A stretch of 64,000 nucleotides of DNA from Streptomyces sp. LaPpAH-108 (GCF_000373625.1 NZ_KB891998.1:226192-290191), one strand, 5' to 3'. Positions 17,812-27,718 are shown, counted from the first letter of the stretch. The notes: generated by a model from the letters alone, not told the origin. A program made the numbers and translations.

Positions 17812-19053
17812 TCAGTAGACGGTGTCCGCCTGGTCCGGCACCACCGAGCCGTCCGGGCGCAGCACCGGGGTGTGGCCGCCGTCGGGGGCGTTGTAGGCGG
17901 TGGTGGAGCAGGGGTAGCGCTCGGTCTTGCGGGGCAGCGGGTCGATGAACATGGGGTTGATGACCCAGCGGCCGTCGGCGTTGTCGTAGGCCCGGCACAT
18001 CACTTCGGCCTTGTTGCGGTTGAGGACGAGGTGGGCGCCGGTGGCGTCGCCGACGAAGGTGACGTCGGTGTCGGCGTCGCCGCCGCCGATCGCGATGCGC
18101 TTGGTGGCGGGCTGCTTCTTCCAGGCGGCGGGGCCGTGGATGCCGTAGATGTCCTGGTTGATCCAGCAGCGCTTGCCGTCGATGTATGGGATGGCGGTGC
18201 CCTTGCCCGCCGGGACGCCGCCGCAGCCCTCGTTGGCGTAGGTGATGCGGCCGTGGCGGTCGAGGACGGAGCGGATGGCGATGGTGTGGGCGGCGTCGAC
18301 GTTGATGGCGCGGGACCAGACCTCGGTGACGGGCTCGGAGCCCGCGGAGACGATGTAGACGCGGAATCCGGCCCGTTGGAGGGTGCGGACGAGGTCACGC
18401 TGCTGGTCGTAGTAGCGGACGTAGGCGGGGACCGTGTGCGTGCCGAGCTTGCGGGTCGCGCCGATCGGGGCGGCCAGGGCCTCGCGGCGGGCGGCGCTCG
18501 CGTAGGAGGTGAGCTGGGCGACGGTGCGGCCCGCGAAGAGCTGGGGCACCCAGGCGTACTGCGGGACGGTGTGCCGGTGGTTCCAGGTGCCCGCGAAGGC
18601 GGCGGCGCCGCTCATCGTCTTGGCGTTCTCGCGGATCTCCAGGATCTCGTCGGTGCAGCGGGGAAGCTTCGAGGTCCGCAGGGGGACACCGGCGCCGGTG
18701 CCGCAGGCCGCCGTGAGCGCGCGGTCGGCGGCGTCGGTCATCCAGGCGCTGGTGTCCTTCCAGCGGGCCGGGCGCAGCAGCACGTCGTGCCGCAGCGCCC
18801 AGGAGATGGTCGCGTCGGTCACGTCGTTCTTGGTGATGGTGTTGTCCCAGTCGAACGCGGCGACCGCGCCCCGGTGTCCGGAACAGGTGCCGTACGTGTC
18901 GATGACGTGTTGCAGTCGAGCGCGGTTGTCGCCGTACCAACTGGTGCTCAGTCTCGGGCAGTTGGAGTCGGCTGCCGCTGCGGTGGGGGCGAGGGGCGGG
19001 GCGGCCACCAGGGCGGCGGACGCGGCCAGGGTCCAGGCGAGAAGCTGTCGCAT
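17812..19053 (-). CDS. Secreted HAD-superfamily phosphatase (phosphorylcholine phosphatase-like)
   Basis: 413 aa from the ATG at 19053; a GTG at 19071 is the alternative. A signal peptide is evident (MRQLLAWTLAASAALVAAPP to TAAAADS). HAD motif I is AAFDWDNTITKND (D-x-D-N-T), motif II is in VYIVSAGSEP, and motifs III/IV are in AIGGGDADTDVTFVGDA. Six or more Cys fit an extracellular enzyme. The D-x-D-N-T signature and secretion recall Pseudomonas PchP, which releases choline or ethanolamine from phospho-esters; this is inference. It lies 25 nt after the SDR gene and so probably belongs to the glnA4 operon. Confidence 0.82.
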   Translation of the reverse strand: MRQLLAWTLAASAALVAAPPLAPTAAAADSNCPRLSTSWYGDNRARLQHVIDTYGTCSGHRGAVAAFDWDNTITKNDVTDATISWALRHDVLLRPARWKDTSAWMTDAADRALTAACGTGAGVPLRTSKLPRCTDEILEIRENAKTMSGAAAFAGTWNHRHTVPQYAWVPQLFAGRTVAQLTSYASAARREALAAPIGATRKLGTHTVPAYVRYYDQQRDLVRTLQRAGFRVYIVSAGSEPVTEVWSRAINVDAAHTIAIRSVLDRHGRITYANEGCGGVPAGKGTAIPYIDGKRCWINQDIYGIHGPAAWKKQPATKRIAIGGGDADTDVTFVGDATGAHLVLNRNKAEVMCRAYDNADGRWVINPMFIDPLPRKTERYPCSTTAYNAPDGGHTPVLRPDGSVVPDQADTVY

Positions 19054-19078
19054 AGGACGGGGACCGTACACCTTGCGG

Positions 19079-19861
19079 CTACAGGGGTGTTACGTACGCG
19101 CCGGAGATTCCTCCGTCGACGAGGAAGTCGGTGGCGTTGACGAAGGAGGAGTCGTCGCTGGCGAGGAAGGCGACGGCGGCGGCGATCTCGTCGGCTTCGG
19201 CGAAGCGGCCGAGGGGGATGTGGACGAGGCGGCGGGCGGCGCGTTCGGGGTCTTTGGCGAATAGTTCTTGGAGGAGGGGGGTGTTGACGGGGCCGGGGCA
19301 CAGGGCGTTGACGCGGATGCCTTCGCGGGCGAACTGGACGCCGAGTTCGCGGGACATGGCGAGGACGCCGCCCTTGGAGGCGGTGTAGGAGATCTGGGAG
19401 GTGGCCGCGCCCATGCGGGCGACGAAGGAGGCGGTGTTGATGATGGAGCCCCTGCCCTGGCGGCGCATGTGGGGGATCGCGGCCTTGCAGCACAGGTAGA
19501 CGGAGGTGAGGTTGACCTCCTGGACCCGCTTCCAGGCTTCCAGGCCGGTGTCGAGGATGGAGTCGTCGTCGGGTGGCGAGATACCGGCGTTGTTGAAGGC
19601 GATGTCGACGCTGCCGTAGGTGTCGAAGGCGGCCTGGAACAGCGCCTCGACCTGCCCGGGGTCGGTGACGTCGGTCTTCACGAAGAGCCCGCGGGTCTCC
19701 TCGGCCGCGGCCTTCCCGGCCACCTCGTCGATATCGGCGCAGACCACCTGCGCACCCTCAGCGGCCAGACGGCGCGCGGTGGCCAGGCCGATACCGCTCC
19801 CGGCTCCGGTGACAACGGCGGTACGGCCGACCAGGCGGCGGCAGACAGGGTTCTCGGTCAC
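19079..19861 (-). CDS. Short-chain dehydrogenase/reductase of the glnA4 cluster
   Basis: 260 aa classical SDR, cytosolic. The cofactor motif is TGAGSGIG (residues 19-26), NNAG is at about 91, and the catalytic Ser is in NTASFVARMG with YTASK (Tyr and Lys) downstream. Asp in CADID after strand beta-2 suggests NAD preference. A C-terminal DGGISG is typical. Its GTG start overlaps the aldehyde dehydrogenase stop (GTGA), so translation is coupled. In the proposed pathway it would oxidise a gamma-glutamyl alcohol or a related intermediate; the substrate is unproven. Confidence 0.9.
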   Translation of the reverse strand: MTENPVCRRLVGRTAVVTGAGSGIGLATARRLAAEGAQVVCADIDEVAGKAAAEETRGLFVKTDVTDPGQVEALFQAAFDTYGSVDIAFNNAGISPPDDDSILDTGLEAWKRVQEVNLTSVYLCCKAAIPHMRRQGRGSIINTASFVARMGAATSQISYTASKGGVLAMSRELGVQFAREGIRVNALCPGPVNTPLLQELFAKDPERAARRLVHIPLGRFAEADEIAAAVAFLASDDSSFVNATDFLVDGGISGAYVTPL

Positions 19862-21231
19862 TGTGCGGGGCCCTCCGTGCTGATGAAGACGTTCTTGGTC
19901 TCGGTGAAGGCGGTCAGGGCGTCGGGGCCGAGTTCCCGGCCGAGCCCGGACTGCTTGAAGCCGCCGAACGGGGTCCAGTAGCGGACGCTGGAATGGGAGT
20001 TGACGGACAGGTTGCCCGCGCGCACGGCCTGGGTGACGCGCAGGGCGCGGCCGAGGTCGCGGGTCCAGACGGACCCGGAGAGCCCGTAGGGGGTGTCGTT
20101 GGCGAGCCGGATCGCGTCCCGCTCGTCGGTGAAGGGCAGCAGGACGGCGACGGGTCCGAAGATCTCCTCGCGGGCGGCCGGGGCGCCCGGCGGTACGTCG
20201 GTGAGGACGGTCGGCGGGAACCAGAACCCGGGTCCTTCCGGGGCGCTGCCGCGCAGGGCGGGGGCGTCGTCGGGGACGTAGGAGCGGACCCGGTCCAGCT
20301 GGGCGCGGGAGATCAGCGGGCCCATCTGTGTCTTCTCGTCGGCGGGGTCGCCCACGATCACGGCGGCGAGCGCGTCGGCGAGGAAGGCGCGGGCCTCCTC
20401 GTAGATCTCCTCCTGGACCAGGACGCGGGTGCGGGCGCAGCAGTCCTGGCCGGAGTTGTCGAGGAAGGAGAAGGGGTCGAGGGCGGCCGTGAGGTCGGCG
20501 TCGGCGAAGACGATGTTCGGGCTCTTGCCGCCGAGTTCGAGGGTGACCGGCTTGACCTGCCGGGCGCAGCGTTCCATGACCTCGCGGCCGGTGCGGGTGG
20601 ACCCGGTGAACACGATCTTGGCGACGCCGGGGTGCTCGACGAGGGCCCGTCCGGCGGTCCCGCCGTATCCCGGCAGCACCTGGAAGACGTGCTCGGGCAG
20701 GCCCGCTTCCAGGGCGAGTTCGGCCAGGCGGAGCGCGGTGAGCGGGGTGGTCTCGGCGGGCTTGAGGACGACGGCGTTGCCTGCCGCGAGCGCCGGGAAG
20801 GAGCCCCAGGCGGCGATGGGCATCGGAAAGTTCCAGGGGGCGATGACGCCGACCACGCCGAGGGGTTCGTGGAAGGTGATGTCCCAGCCGCCGGGTACGG
20901 GGATCTGCTTGCCGAGGAGCCGTTCGATGCCACCGGCCGCGTAGAGGAGGAGGTCGCGGGCGTTGCCGGCCTCCCAGCGGGCGTTGCCGATCGTATGACC
21001 GGCCTCGCGGACCTCCAGGCGGGCCAGTTCCTCGGTGTGCGCGTCGACGGTGTCGGCGAAGCGGCGCAGCAGCCGGGCGCGGTCGGCGGGGGCGAGGGCG
21101 GCCCAGCTCTCCTGGGCGCGGGTGGCGCGGGCCACGGCGGCGGCGACGTCGTCCTCGCTCGCGGCGGGGACGGTGGCGACAAGTTCCTCCGTGGCGGGGT
21201 TGACCACCAGGAGTTCGTGCGGGTCCGTCAA
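19858..21231 (-). CDS. Aldehyde dehydrogenase of the glnA4 cluster
   Basis: 457 aa, slightly shorter than the family mean but with all key elements. The NAD-binding region includes GVVGVIAPWNFPMP and FTGSTRTGREV; the catalytic Glu is in VTLELGGKSPNIV, the catalytic Cys in NSGQDCCARTRV, and EEIFGPVAVLLPF is near the end. It probably oxidises a gamma-glutamyl aldehyde to the acid (PuuC-like step). It uses a TTG start with AAAGG upstream, 54 nt behind the glutamine-synthetase-like gene, and overlaps the SDR start. Confidence 0.93.
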   Translation of the reverse strand: MTDPHELLVVNPATEELVATVPAASEDDVAAAVARATRAQESWAALAPADRARLLRRFADTVDAHTEELARLEVREAGHTIGNARWEAGNARDLLLYAAGGIERLLGKQIPVPGGWDITFHEPLGVVGVIAPWNFPMPIAAWGSFPALAAGNAVVLKPAETTPLTALRLAELALEAGLPEHVFQVLPGYGGTAGRALVEHPGVAKIVFTGSTRTGREVMERCARQVKPVTLELGGKSPNIVFADADLTAALDPFSFLDNSGQDCCARTRVLVQEEIYEEARAFLADALAAVIVGDPADEKTQMGPLISRAQLDRVRSYVPDDAPALRGSAPEGPGFWFPPTVLTDVPPGAPAAREEIFGPVAVLLPFTDERDAIRLANDTPYGLSGSVWTRDLGRALRVTQAVRAGNLSVNSHSSVRYWTPFGGFKQSGLGRELGPDALTAFTETKNVFISTEGPAQ

Positions 21232-21285
21232 GGGGTGGCCTTTCGCGGGAGCCGGTTCACAGGCGTCAAGGGGTGTGTACGCGGT

Positions 21286-22644
21286 TCACAGCCGTTCGAA
21301 GGATCGCCGCAGCTCCCAGTCCGTCACCGCCGCGTCGAAGGCGGCCAGTTCCACCCGCGCCATGTTCAGGTAGTGCGCGACGACCTCCTCCCCGAACGCC
21401 TCCTTCGCCAGCGGGCTCGCCGCCCACACGTCGGCGGCCTCGCGCAGCGTCGCGGGCACATGGTCGTACTCGGCGGCGTAGGCGTTCCCCGCGCACGGCT
21501 CGGGCAGTTCGAGCCCCTGCTCGATGCCGTACAGCCCGGCCGCGACGAGTCCCGCGACCGCGAGGTAGGGGTTCACGTCCCCGCCCGGCAGCCGGTTCTC
21601 GAAGCGGAGCGAGCGCCCGTGGCCGACGACGCGCAGCGCGCAGGTCCGGTTGTCGTGCCCCCACGCGACGGCGGTGGGCGCGAAGGAGCCCGGCTGGAAC
21701 CGCTTGTAGGAGTTGATGTTGGGCGCGTAGAGCAGCGAGAAGTCCCGCAGCGCGGCGAGCTGTCCCGCGAGGAAGTGCCGCATCACGTCGGACATCCCGT
21801 CGGGCCCGGCCATCGCGTTGCCGCCGGAGGCGTCCGCCAGCGAGAGGTGGATGTGACAGGAGTTGCCCTCGCGCTCGTTGTACTTCGCCATGAACGTCAG
21901 GGACACCCCCTCCTGCGCGGCGATCTCCTTCGCACCGGTCTTGTACAGCGCGTGCTGGTCGCAGGTGACCAGCGCCTCGTCGTAGCGGAAGGCGATCTCG
22001 TGCTGGCCGGGGTTGCACTCCCCCTTGGCGGACTCGACGGTGAGCCCGGCGCCCGCCATCTCGTTGCGCAGGCGGCGCAGCAGGGGCTCGACGCGGCCGG
22101 TGCCGAGGATGGAGTAGTCGACGTTGTACTGGTTGACCGGGGTGAGGCCCTGATAGTTGGCGTCCCAGGCCTGTTCGTAGCTGTCCTTGAAGACGATGAA
22201 CTCCAGCTCGGTGCCGACCTGGGCGGTGTAGCCGAGCGCGGCGAGCCGGTCCAGCTGACGGCGCAGGATCTGGCGCGGCGCGGCGGTGACCGGGGAGCCG
22301 TCCTCCCAGGCGAGGTCGGCAAGCAGCAGCGCGGTGCCCGGGTGCCAGGGCAGGCGGCGCAGGGTGGCGGGGTCGGGGCGCATGGCGAAGTCGCCGTAGC
22401 CCCGGTCCCAGGAGGACATGGCGTAGCCGTCGACGGTGTTCATCTCGGTGTCGACGGCGAGGAGGTAGTTGCAGCCCTCGGTGCCGTGACCGAGGACCTC
22501 GTCGAGGAAGAAGCGCGCGGCGAACCGCTTGCCCTGGAGCCGCCCTTGCATGTCGGGGAAGGCGAGGACGACGGTGTCGATCTCGCCGCCGGCGACGAGC
22601 GCCCGCAGTTCCTCGACGGTCAGCGGGGGTGTGCGGTCTGCCAC
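21286..22644 (-). CDS. glnA4: Glutamine synthetase-like gamma-glutamylamide ligase (GlnA4 type)
   Basis: 452 aa from the GTG at 22644, which has AAGGAGG 8 nt upstream. The open frame runs to 23223, but that part is antisense to the regulator. GS-fold motifs are present: TELEFIVF (metal Glu), ESAKGECNPGQHEIAFRY, the ATP-binding segment KYNEREGNSCHIHLSL, and ENRLPGGDVNPYL. The S. coelicolor GlnA4 (SCO1613) is reported to be a gamma-glutamylethanolamide synthetase, and this cluster has the same neighbours. It would ligate glutamate to ethanolamine or another amine as the first detoxifying/catabolic step. The divergent regulator and the palindrome at 22692 suggest local control. Confidence 0.9.
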   Translation of the reverse strand: MADRTPPLTVEELRALVAGGEIDTVVLAFPDMQGRLQGKRFAARFFLDEVLGHGTEGCNYLLAVDTEMNTVDGYAMSSWDRGYGDFAMRPDPATLRRLPWHPGTALLLADLAWEDGSPVTAAPRQILRRQLDRLAALGYTAQVGTELEFIVFKDSYEQAWDANYQGLTPVNQYNVDYSILGTGRVEPLLRRLRNEMAGAGLTVESAKGECNPGQHEIAFRYDEALVTCDQHALYKTGAKEIAAQEGVSLTFMAKYNEREGNSCHIHLSLADASGGNAMAGPDGMSDVMRHFLAGQLAALRDFSLLYAPNINSYKRFQPGSFAPTAVAWGHDNRTCALRVVGHGRSLRFENRLPGGDVNPYLAVAGLVAAGLYGIEQGLELPEPCAGNAYAAEYDHVPATLREAADVWAASPLAKEAFGEEVVAHYLNMARVELAAFDAAVTDWELRRSFERL

Positions 22645-22691
22645 CAGAAAAGCCTCCTTAAGGCTCCTTCGCGCGGTGCGGCCGGTCCGAT

Positions 22692-22708
22692 GGCCATAAG
22701 GTATGGCC
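22692..22708. promoter_or_regulatory. 17-bp palindrome between glnA4 and its divergent regulator
   Basis: GGCCATA-AGG-TATGGCC is perfect, with 7-bp arms. It sits 48 nt upstream of glnA4 and 34 nt upstream of the preferred regulator start. This is the best candidate operator for the FadR-type protein; that role is inferred from position and symmetry. Confidence 0.6.
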
Positions 22709-22741
22709 GAAGACCATTGCTTGGGAAGGGGGCGCGGCCGG

Positions 22742-23554
22742 ATGCCGCGGGACACCGACATACGGGAAACCGACGTACGCGCGCCCGCCGTACCGGAAGC
22801 CGCCGTACCGGAGGCCGCCGTACCGGAGGCCGCCGCGCGCGAGCCCGGCGACCGCCTCGGCGCCGTGCTGCGCCCCGTGCGCGCGGGCAACGGCTTCGAG
22901 GAGGCCCTGGAGCAGATCCTCCAGGTGGTCCGCCTCGGCCTGGTGCCCGGCGGTGAACGCCTGCCCGCCGAGCGGGAGTTGGCCGAACGCCTGGGGATCA
23001 GCCGGGTGACCCTGCGCGAGGTCCTGAAGGTGCTGCACGACCAGGGCCTGGTGGAGTCGCGGCGCGGCCGGTACGGCGGCACGTTCGTACGGCCCCGCGC
23101 GGACGCGGGCGGCGAGGACGAGCTGCGCAGACGCGTCACCGAGGTCGACATCGAGGACGTGCTCCGCTTCCGCGAGGTGCTGGAGACCGGCGCGGCCGGG
23201 CTGTGCGCGGCGCACGGGCTCACGGAGGACGGCGCGGCCCGGCTGCGTCACGCCCTGGAGCGCACCCATGACGCGCCCCTCGCGGACTACCGGCGTCTGG
23301 ACACCCTGCTGCATCTGACGCTGGCCGAGCTGTGCGGCTCACCGTCGCTGGCGGCGCGGTACGCGGCGGTGCGCGCGAGCGTCAACGAACTCCTGGACTG
23401 CATCCCCCTGTTGGTGCGCAACCTGGAGCACTCCCAGCGCCAGCACACCGCCCTCGTGGAAGCGGTGCTCACCGGGGACGCGGAGGCCGCGCGGGAGATC
23501 GCCCGCGAGCACTGCGCGGGCACGGCGGCACTCCTGCGGGGCTTCCTGGCGTGA
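22742..23554 (+). CDS. GntR/FadR-family regulator of the glnA4 cluster
   Basis: 270 aa from the ATG at 22742 (GGGAAGGGGG upstream). An ATG at 22703 would place the palindrome inside the coding region. An unusual N-terminal tail contains three copies of Ala-Val-Pro-Glu-Ala, encoded by a 15-bp tandem repeat at 22787-22831. A winged HTH follows (GGERLPAERELAERLGISRVTLREVLKVL) with VESRRGRYGGTFV, then an all-helical FCD domain (about 135-265) with candidate metal/ligand His residues in RTHDAPLADY and REHCAG. It probably represses the divergent glnA4 operon and the downstream amidohydrolase until its effector accumulates. Confidence 0.88.
   Translation: MPRDTDIRETDVRAPAVPEAAVPEAAVPEAAAREPGDRLGAVLRPVRAGNGFEEALEQILQVVRLGLVPGGERLPAERELAERLGISRVTLREVLKVLHDQGLVESRRGRYGGTFVRPRADAGGEDELRRRVTEVDIEDVLRFREVLETGAAGLCAAHGLTEDGAARLRHALERTHDAPLADYRRLDTLLHLTLAELCGSPSLAARYAAVRASVNELLDCIPLLVRNLEHSQRQHTALVEAVLTGDAEAAREIAREHCAGTAALLRGFLA
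22787..22831 (+). repeat. 3 x 15-bp tandem repeat in the regulator N-terminus
   Basis: GCCGTACCGGARGCC is repeated three times head to tail, encoding Ala-Val-Pro-Glu-Ala units. It keeps the frame, so copy-number changes would be tolerated. Confidence 0.85.
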
Positions 23555-23631
23555 GCCGGGTTCTGCAAAGGTAGGCGAGGAAACCTTTGTACGACGAGAG
23601 GGGCAGCGTGACCGTACGACAGGAGGGCCGC

Positions 23632-24327
23632 GTGACCGGACGGCCGCCGCTGATCGGCGTGAGCACCTACCTGGAGGGCGCCGCCCGCTGGGGCGTGTGG
23701 GAACTGCCCGCCGCCCTGCTGCCCGCCGCCTACCCCCGCCTCGTCCAGCGCGCCGGAGGCATCGCGGCCCTGCTCCCGCCGGACGCCCCCGAGCGCGCCG
23801 CCGCCACGGTGGCCCGCCTGGACGGGCTGGTGATCGCGGGCGGCCCCGACGTGGACCCGGCCCGCTACGGCGCGGAGCGCTCCCCGCGCACCGGCCCGCC
23901 CGCCCCCGAGCGGGACGCCTGGGAACTGGCCCTGATCGGGGCCGCGCTGGAGGCCCGCGTACCGCTCCTCGGCATCTGCCGGGGCCTGCAGCTCCTGAAC
24001 GTCGCCCTCGGCGGCAGCCTCGTACAGCACCTGGACGGCCATGTGGAGGCGGTCGGCGTCTTCGGCACGCACCCGGTGACCCCGGTGGCGGGCACGCTGT
24101 ACGCCAAGATCGCGCCGGAGGAGACGGCACACGTGCCGACGTACCACCACCAGTGCGTGGACCGCCTGGGCCGGGGTCTGGTCCCCTCGGCACACGCGGC
24201 CGACGGCACCGTGGAGGCGGTCGAACTCCCGTCGGCCGGGGGGTGGGTGCTCGGTGTGCAGTGGCACCCCGAGATGGGCGAGGACGTACGGGTGATGCGG
24301 GCACTGGTGGAGGCGGCGGCCTCCTGA
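23632..24327 (+). CDS. Class I glutamine amidotransferase-like gamma-glutamyl hydrolase (PuuD-like)
   Basis: 231 aa from the GTG at 23632 (AGGAGGG 5 nt upstream). A GTG at 23608 and a TTG at 23587 are possible. The nucleophile elbow is LLGICRGLQLLN, and the catalytic His-Glu pair is in GVQWHPEMGED. GGPDVDPARYG is typical of the peptidase C26 group. PuuD releases GABA from gamma-glutamyl-GABA; here it would free glutamate from a gamma-glutamyl acid made by the ligase and dehydrogenase. It lies 77 nt after the regulator on the same strand. Cytosolic. Confidence 0.88.
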   Translation: MTGRPPLIGVSTYLEGAARWGVWELPAALLPAAYPRLVQRAGGIAALLPPDAPERAAATVARLDGLVIAGGPDVDPARYGAERSPRTGPPAPERDAWELALIGAALEARVPLLGICRGLQLLNVALGGSLVQHLDGHVEAVGVFGTHPVTPVAGTLYAKIAPEETAHVPTYHHQCVDRLGRGLVPSAHAADGTVEAVELPSAGGWVLGVQWHPEMGEDVRVMRALVEAAAS

Positions 24328-24367
24328 GCCGTGCCTCAGCGGCGAGCGGCCCCCGCTCCAACCCCGC

Positions 24368-25273
24368 TCAACTCCGCGTCAGCGCCAGCAGCTCCCGCGC
24401 CGGACCCGTGGGCCGGTGTCCGACCGGCCACACCGCCCGCAGCTCCCGCCGCAGCGCAAGGCCCGCCACCGGAATCCCCACCAGCCGCCGGGTCGCCAGC
24501 TCCTCCCCCACGGCCAGCTCGCTGAGCACGGAGGGACCGGCCCCGCCGACGGCCGCCGCCTTGACCGCCGTGGTGGAGGACAGCTCGATCAGCGGGCGGG
24601 CGAGGCCGCCGAGGGCCGCGTCCAGGACCTGCCGGGTGCCGGAGCCGCGCTCGCGCAGGATGAGCGGGGTGGCGGACAGCTCCTCGGGGGCGAGCGGACG
24701 GCTCCGGCGGGCCCACGGATGAGTGGGCGCGGTGACGACGATCAGCCGGTCCCGGGCGACGACCGCCGAGTCCAGGGCGGACGGCACGCTCAGCCCCTCC
24801 ACGAAGCCGAGGTCGGCCTCGCCCGCGAGCAGCAGTTCGGCCACCCGCGCCGAGTTGCCCGCGAGCAGCGAGACCGCCGTACCGGGGCGTTTGGCGTGCA
24901 GGGCGAGCAGCCAGCCGGGCAGCAGATACTCCGCGATGGTCATGCTGGCCGCCACCCGCAGCCGCGAGTCCCGCCGGTCGCGCAGCGCCCGCGCACCCGC
25001 GTCGAAGGCTTCGGCCGCCTCCACCACGCGTCGCGCCCAGTCGGTGACCAGCGCGCCCGCGCCGGTCAGGCGTGAGCCGCGCGGGGAGCGGTCCACCAGG
25101 GCCACGCCGAGCTGCCGCTCCATGGACCGCAGCCGGCTGCTGGCGGCGGGCTGGGTGATGCCCAGCTCCCGGGCCGCCGCGCCCAGACTGCCGAGCCGCG
25201 CCACGGCGAGCAGCAGCTCCAGCGCGCCCAGGTCGGGCACCCGGTGCGCCAGCGGAACCTCGCGCTCACTCAT
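24368..25273 (-). CDS. LysR-family transcriptional regulator
   Basis: 301 aa. The N-terminal wHTH is LGALELLLAVARLGSLGAAARELGITQPAASSRLRSMERQLG. A type 2 periplasmic-binding effector domain follows, with LRVAASMTIAEYLLPGWL, GEADLGFVEG and RERGSGTRQVLD. It is divergent from the TDT transporter, separated by 69 nt, the usual arrangement of a LysR regulator and its target. A dyad overlaps its own start codon, suggesting autorepression. Confidence 0.93.
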   Translation of the reverse strand: MSEREVPLAHRVPDLGALELLLAVARLGSLGAAARELGITQPAASSRLRSMERQLGVALVDRSPRGSRLTGAGALVTDWARRVVEAAEAFDAGARALRDRRDSRLRVAASMTIAEYLLPGWLLALHAKRPGTAVSLLAGNSARVAELLLAGEADLGFVEGLSVPSALDSAVVARDRLIVVTAPTHPWARRSRPLAPEELSATPLILRERGSGTRQVLDAALGGLARPLIELSSTTAVKAAAVGGAGPSVLSELAVGEELATRRLVGIPVAGLALRRELRAVWPVGHRPTGPARELLALTRS

Positions 25274-25287
25274 AAACCCAGCTTATG
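25271..25287. promoter_or_regulatory. LysR-type T-N11-A dyad over the regulator start
   Basis: CATAA-ACCCAGC-TTATG, with 5-bp perfect arms, fits the LysR-box format and overlaps the LysR ATG. CCCTG-N7-CAGGG (25288-25304) and CCCTG-GT-CAGGG (25306-25317) follow toward the transporter. Possible recognition and activation sites; inferred. Confidence 0.55.
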
Positions 25288-25342
25288 CCCTGATAGAGAC
25301 AGGGCCCCTGGTCAGGGCGGTTACGTACGGGAAACTGGTGTC

Positions 25343-26497
<1,155 letters not shown>

Positions 26498-27145
26498 CCA
26501 GGGCGCAGGGCAGTCCGGGGAAGGCTTCGGGGCCGTCGTCGGCGGTGAAGCGGTAGGGCTCGTCGGGGAGGACGACCAGGTCGGGGGCGGTCGCGCGCAG
26601 CTCGGGCAGCGGGACGCGGGGGTAGCGCTCGGGGTGGTCGGCGTAGGCGTTGCGGATGCCGAGGCGGGCCAGGACGTCGCCCGCGAAGGTGTCGCGGCCG
26701 AGGACCATCCAGGGGCGGCGCCAGACGGGGACGACGGCGGTGGCGGGCGCCTCGGGCGCGGGGAGCGCGCTCCAGACGGCCTCGGCCTCGTCCAGCCAGC
26801 GGGGGCGACTCGGGGCGCCGCAGGCGGTGAGGACGCGGTCCAGTTCGGGGAAGGCCTGCGGGAGGGTGCGCACCTCGGTGACCAGCACCGTGAGGCCCGC
26901 CGCGCGCAGGGCGGCGAGGTCGGGGGCGCGGTTCTCCTCCTCGTTGGCGATCACCAGGTCGGGGGCGAGGGCGGTGATCCGCGTGAGGTCCGGGTTCTTG
27001 GTGCCGCCGATGCGGGTGACGGTCAGAGCGGCGGGGTGGGTGCACCAGTCGGTGGCGCCGACGAGGGCGCCGGGCAGGGTGGCGGCCACCGCCTCCGTGA
27101 GGGACGGGACCAGGGAGACCACTCGCACCGGGGCGCCCGCCCGCA

Positions 27146-27718
27146 CTAGCGGGACCGGTCCTTGACCGCCTCGATGTGCTCGGCGACGGCCACGACGACC
27201 ACCCGGGTGTCCGGCACGGTGGCCCGCCAGCGGTGCCGGACCCCGCCGGTCAGGTAGAGGGTGTCGCCCCGGCCGAGGCGGTAGGCGCGGCCCTCGGCCT
27301 CGATCTCCACCGCGCCGTCGGCGACGTACATCAGCTCGTCGTTGCGGTGGCGGAACTCGCGGCCCGCGTCGTGGTCGCCGGTGAACTCGGAGGCGTGCAG
27401 CTGGTGGTGTCCGCGCACCAGGGGGCGCGTGCGCGGCTCGAAGTCGCCGTCCTCGATGTGCTCGGCGCGGACGACGTCGACGCTGCACGCGGGGTCGGCG
27501 GCGGCGAGGAGTTCCACGGCGGTGGTGCGCAGGGCGTCGGCCAGCTTCTCCAGGGAGGTGCGGCTCGGGCGGGCCCGGTCGTTCTCCACCTGGCTGAGGA
27601 AGGGCACCGACAGGCCGCTGCGCTCCGACACGACCGCGAGGGTGAGTTCCAGCGCGCGGCGACGCCGCCGCACGGCCGCGCCGACCCGCACGGGCTGTCG
27701 CTCTTTGTGGTCGCCCAT
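27146..27718 (-). CDS. XRE-family regulator with C-terminal cupin
   Basis: 190 aa. The N-terminal HTH_3 is VRRRRRALELTLAVVSERSGLSVPFLSQVENDRARPSRTSLEKLA. The C-terminal cupin carries RHRNDELMYVADGAVEIEAEG and GDTLYLTGGVRHRWRA. The layout is PuuR-like, so it senses a small molecule. The ATG at 27718 has AAGGAGGG 9 nt upstream; the 23-codon upstream extension is unlikely. It forms a two-gene unit with the corrinoid-binding-like protein. Direct repeats at 27791-27812 are candidate binding sites. Confidence 0.9.
   Translation of the reverse strand: MGDHKERQPVRVGAAVRRRRRALELTLAVVSERSGLSVPFLSQVENDRARPSRTSLEKLADALRTTAVELLAAADPACSVDVVRAEHIEDGDFEPRTRPLVRGHHQLHASEFTGDHDAGREFRHRNDELMYVADGAVEIEAEGRAYRLGRGDTLYLTGGVRHRWRATVPDTRVVVVAVAEHIEAVKDRSR

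Noticed and set aside
22787..22831. CRISPR-like short repeats
   Set aside because: Direct tandem units without spacers, inside a coding frame. No CRISPR array or cas gene is in the window.
21286..23223. 645-aa version of the glutamine-synthetase-like protein
   Set aside because: Would cover the divergent regulator; AAGGAGG plus GTG at 22644 gives the family start.
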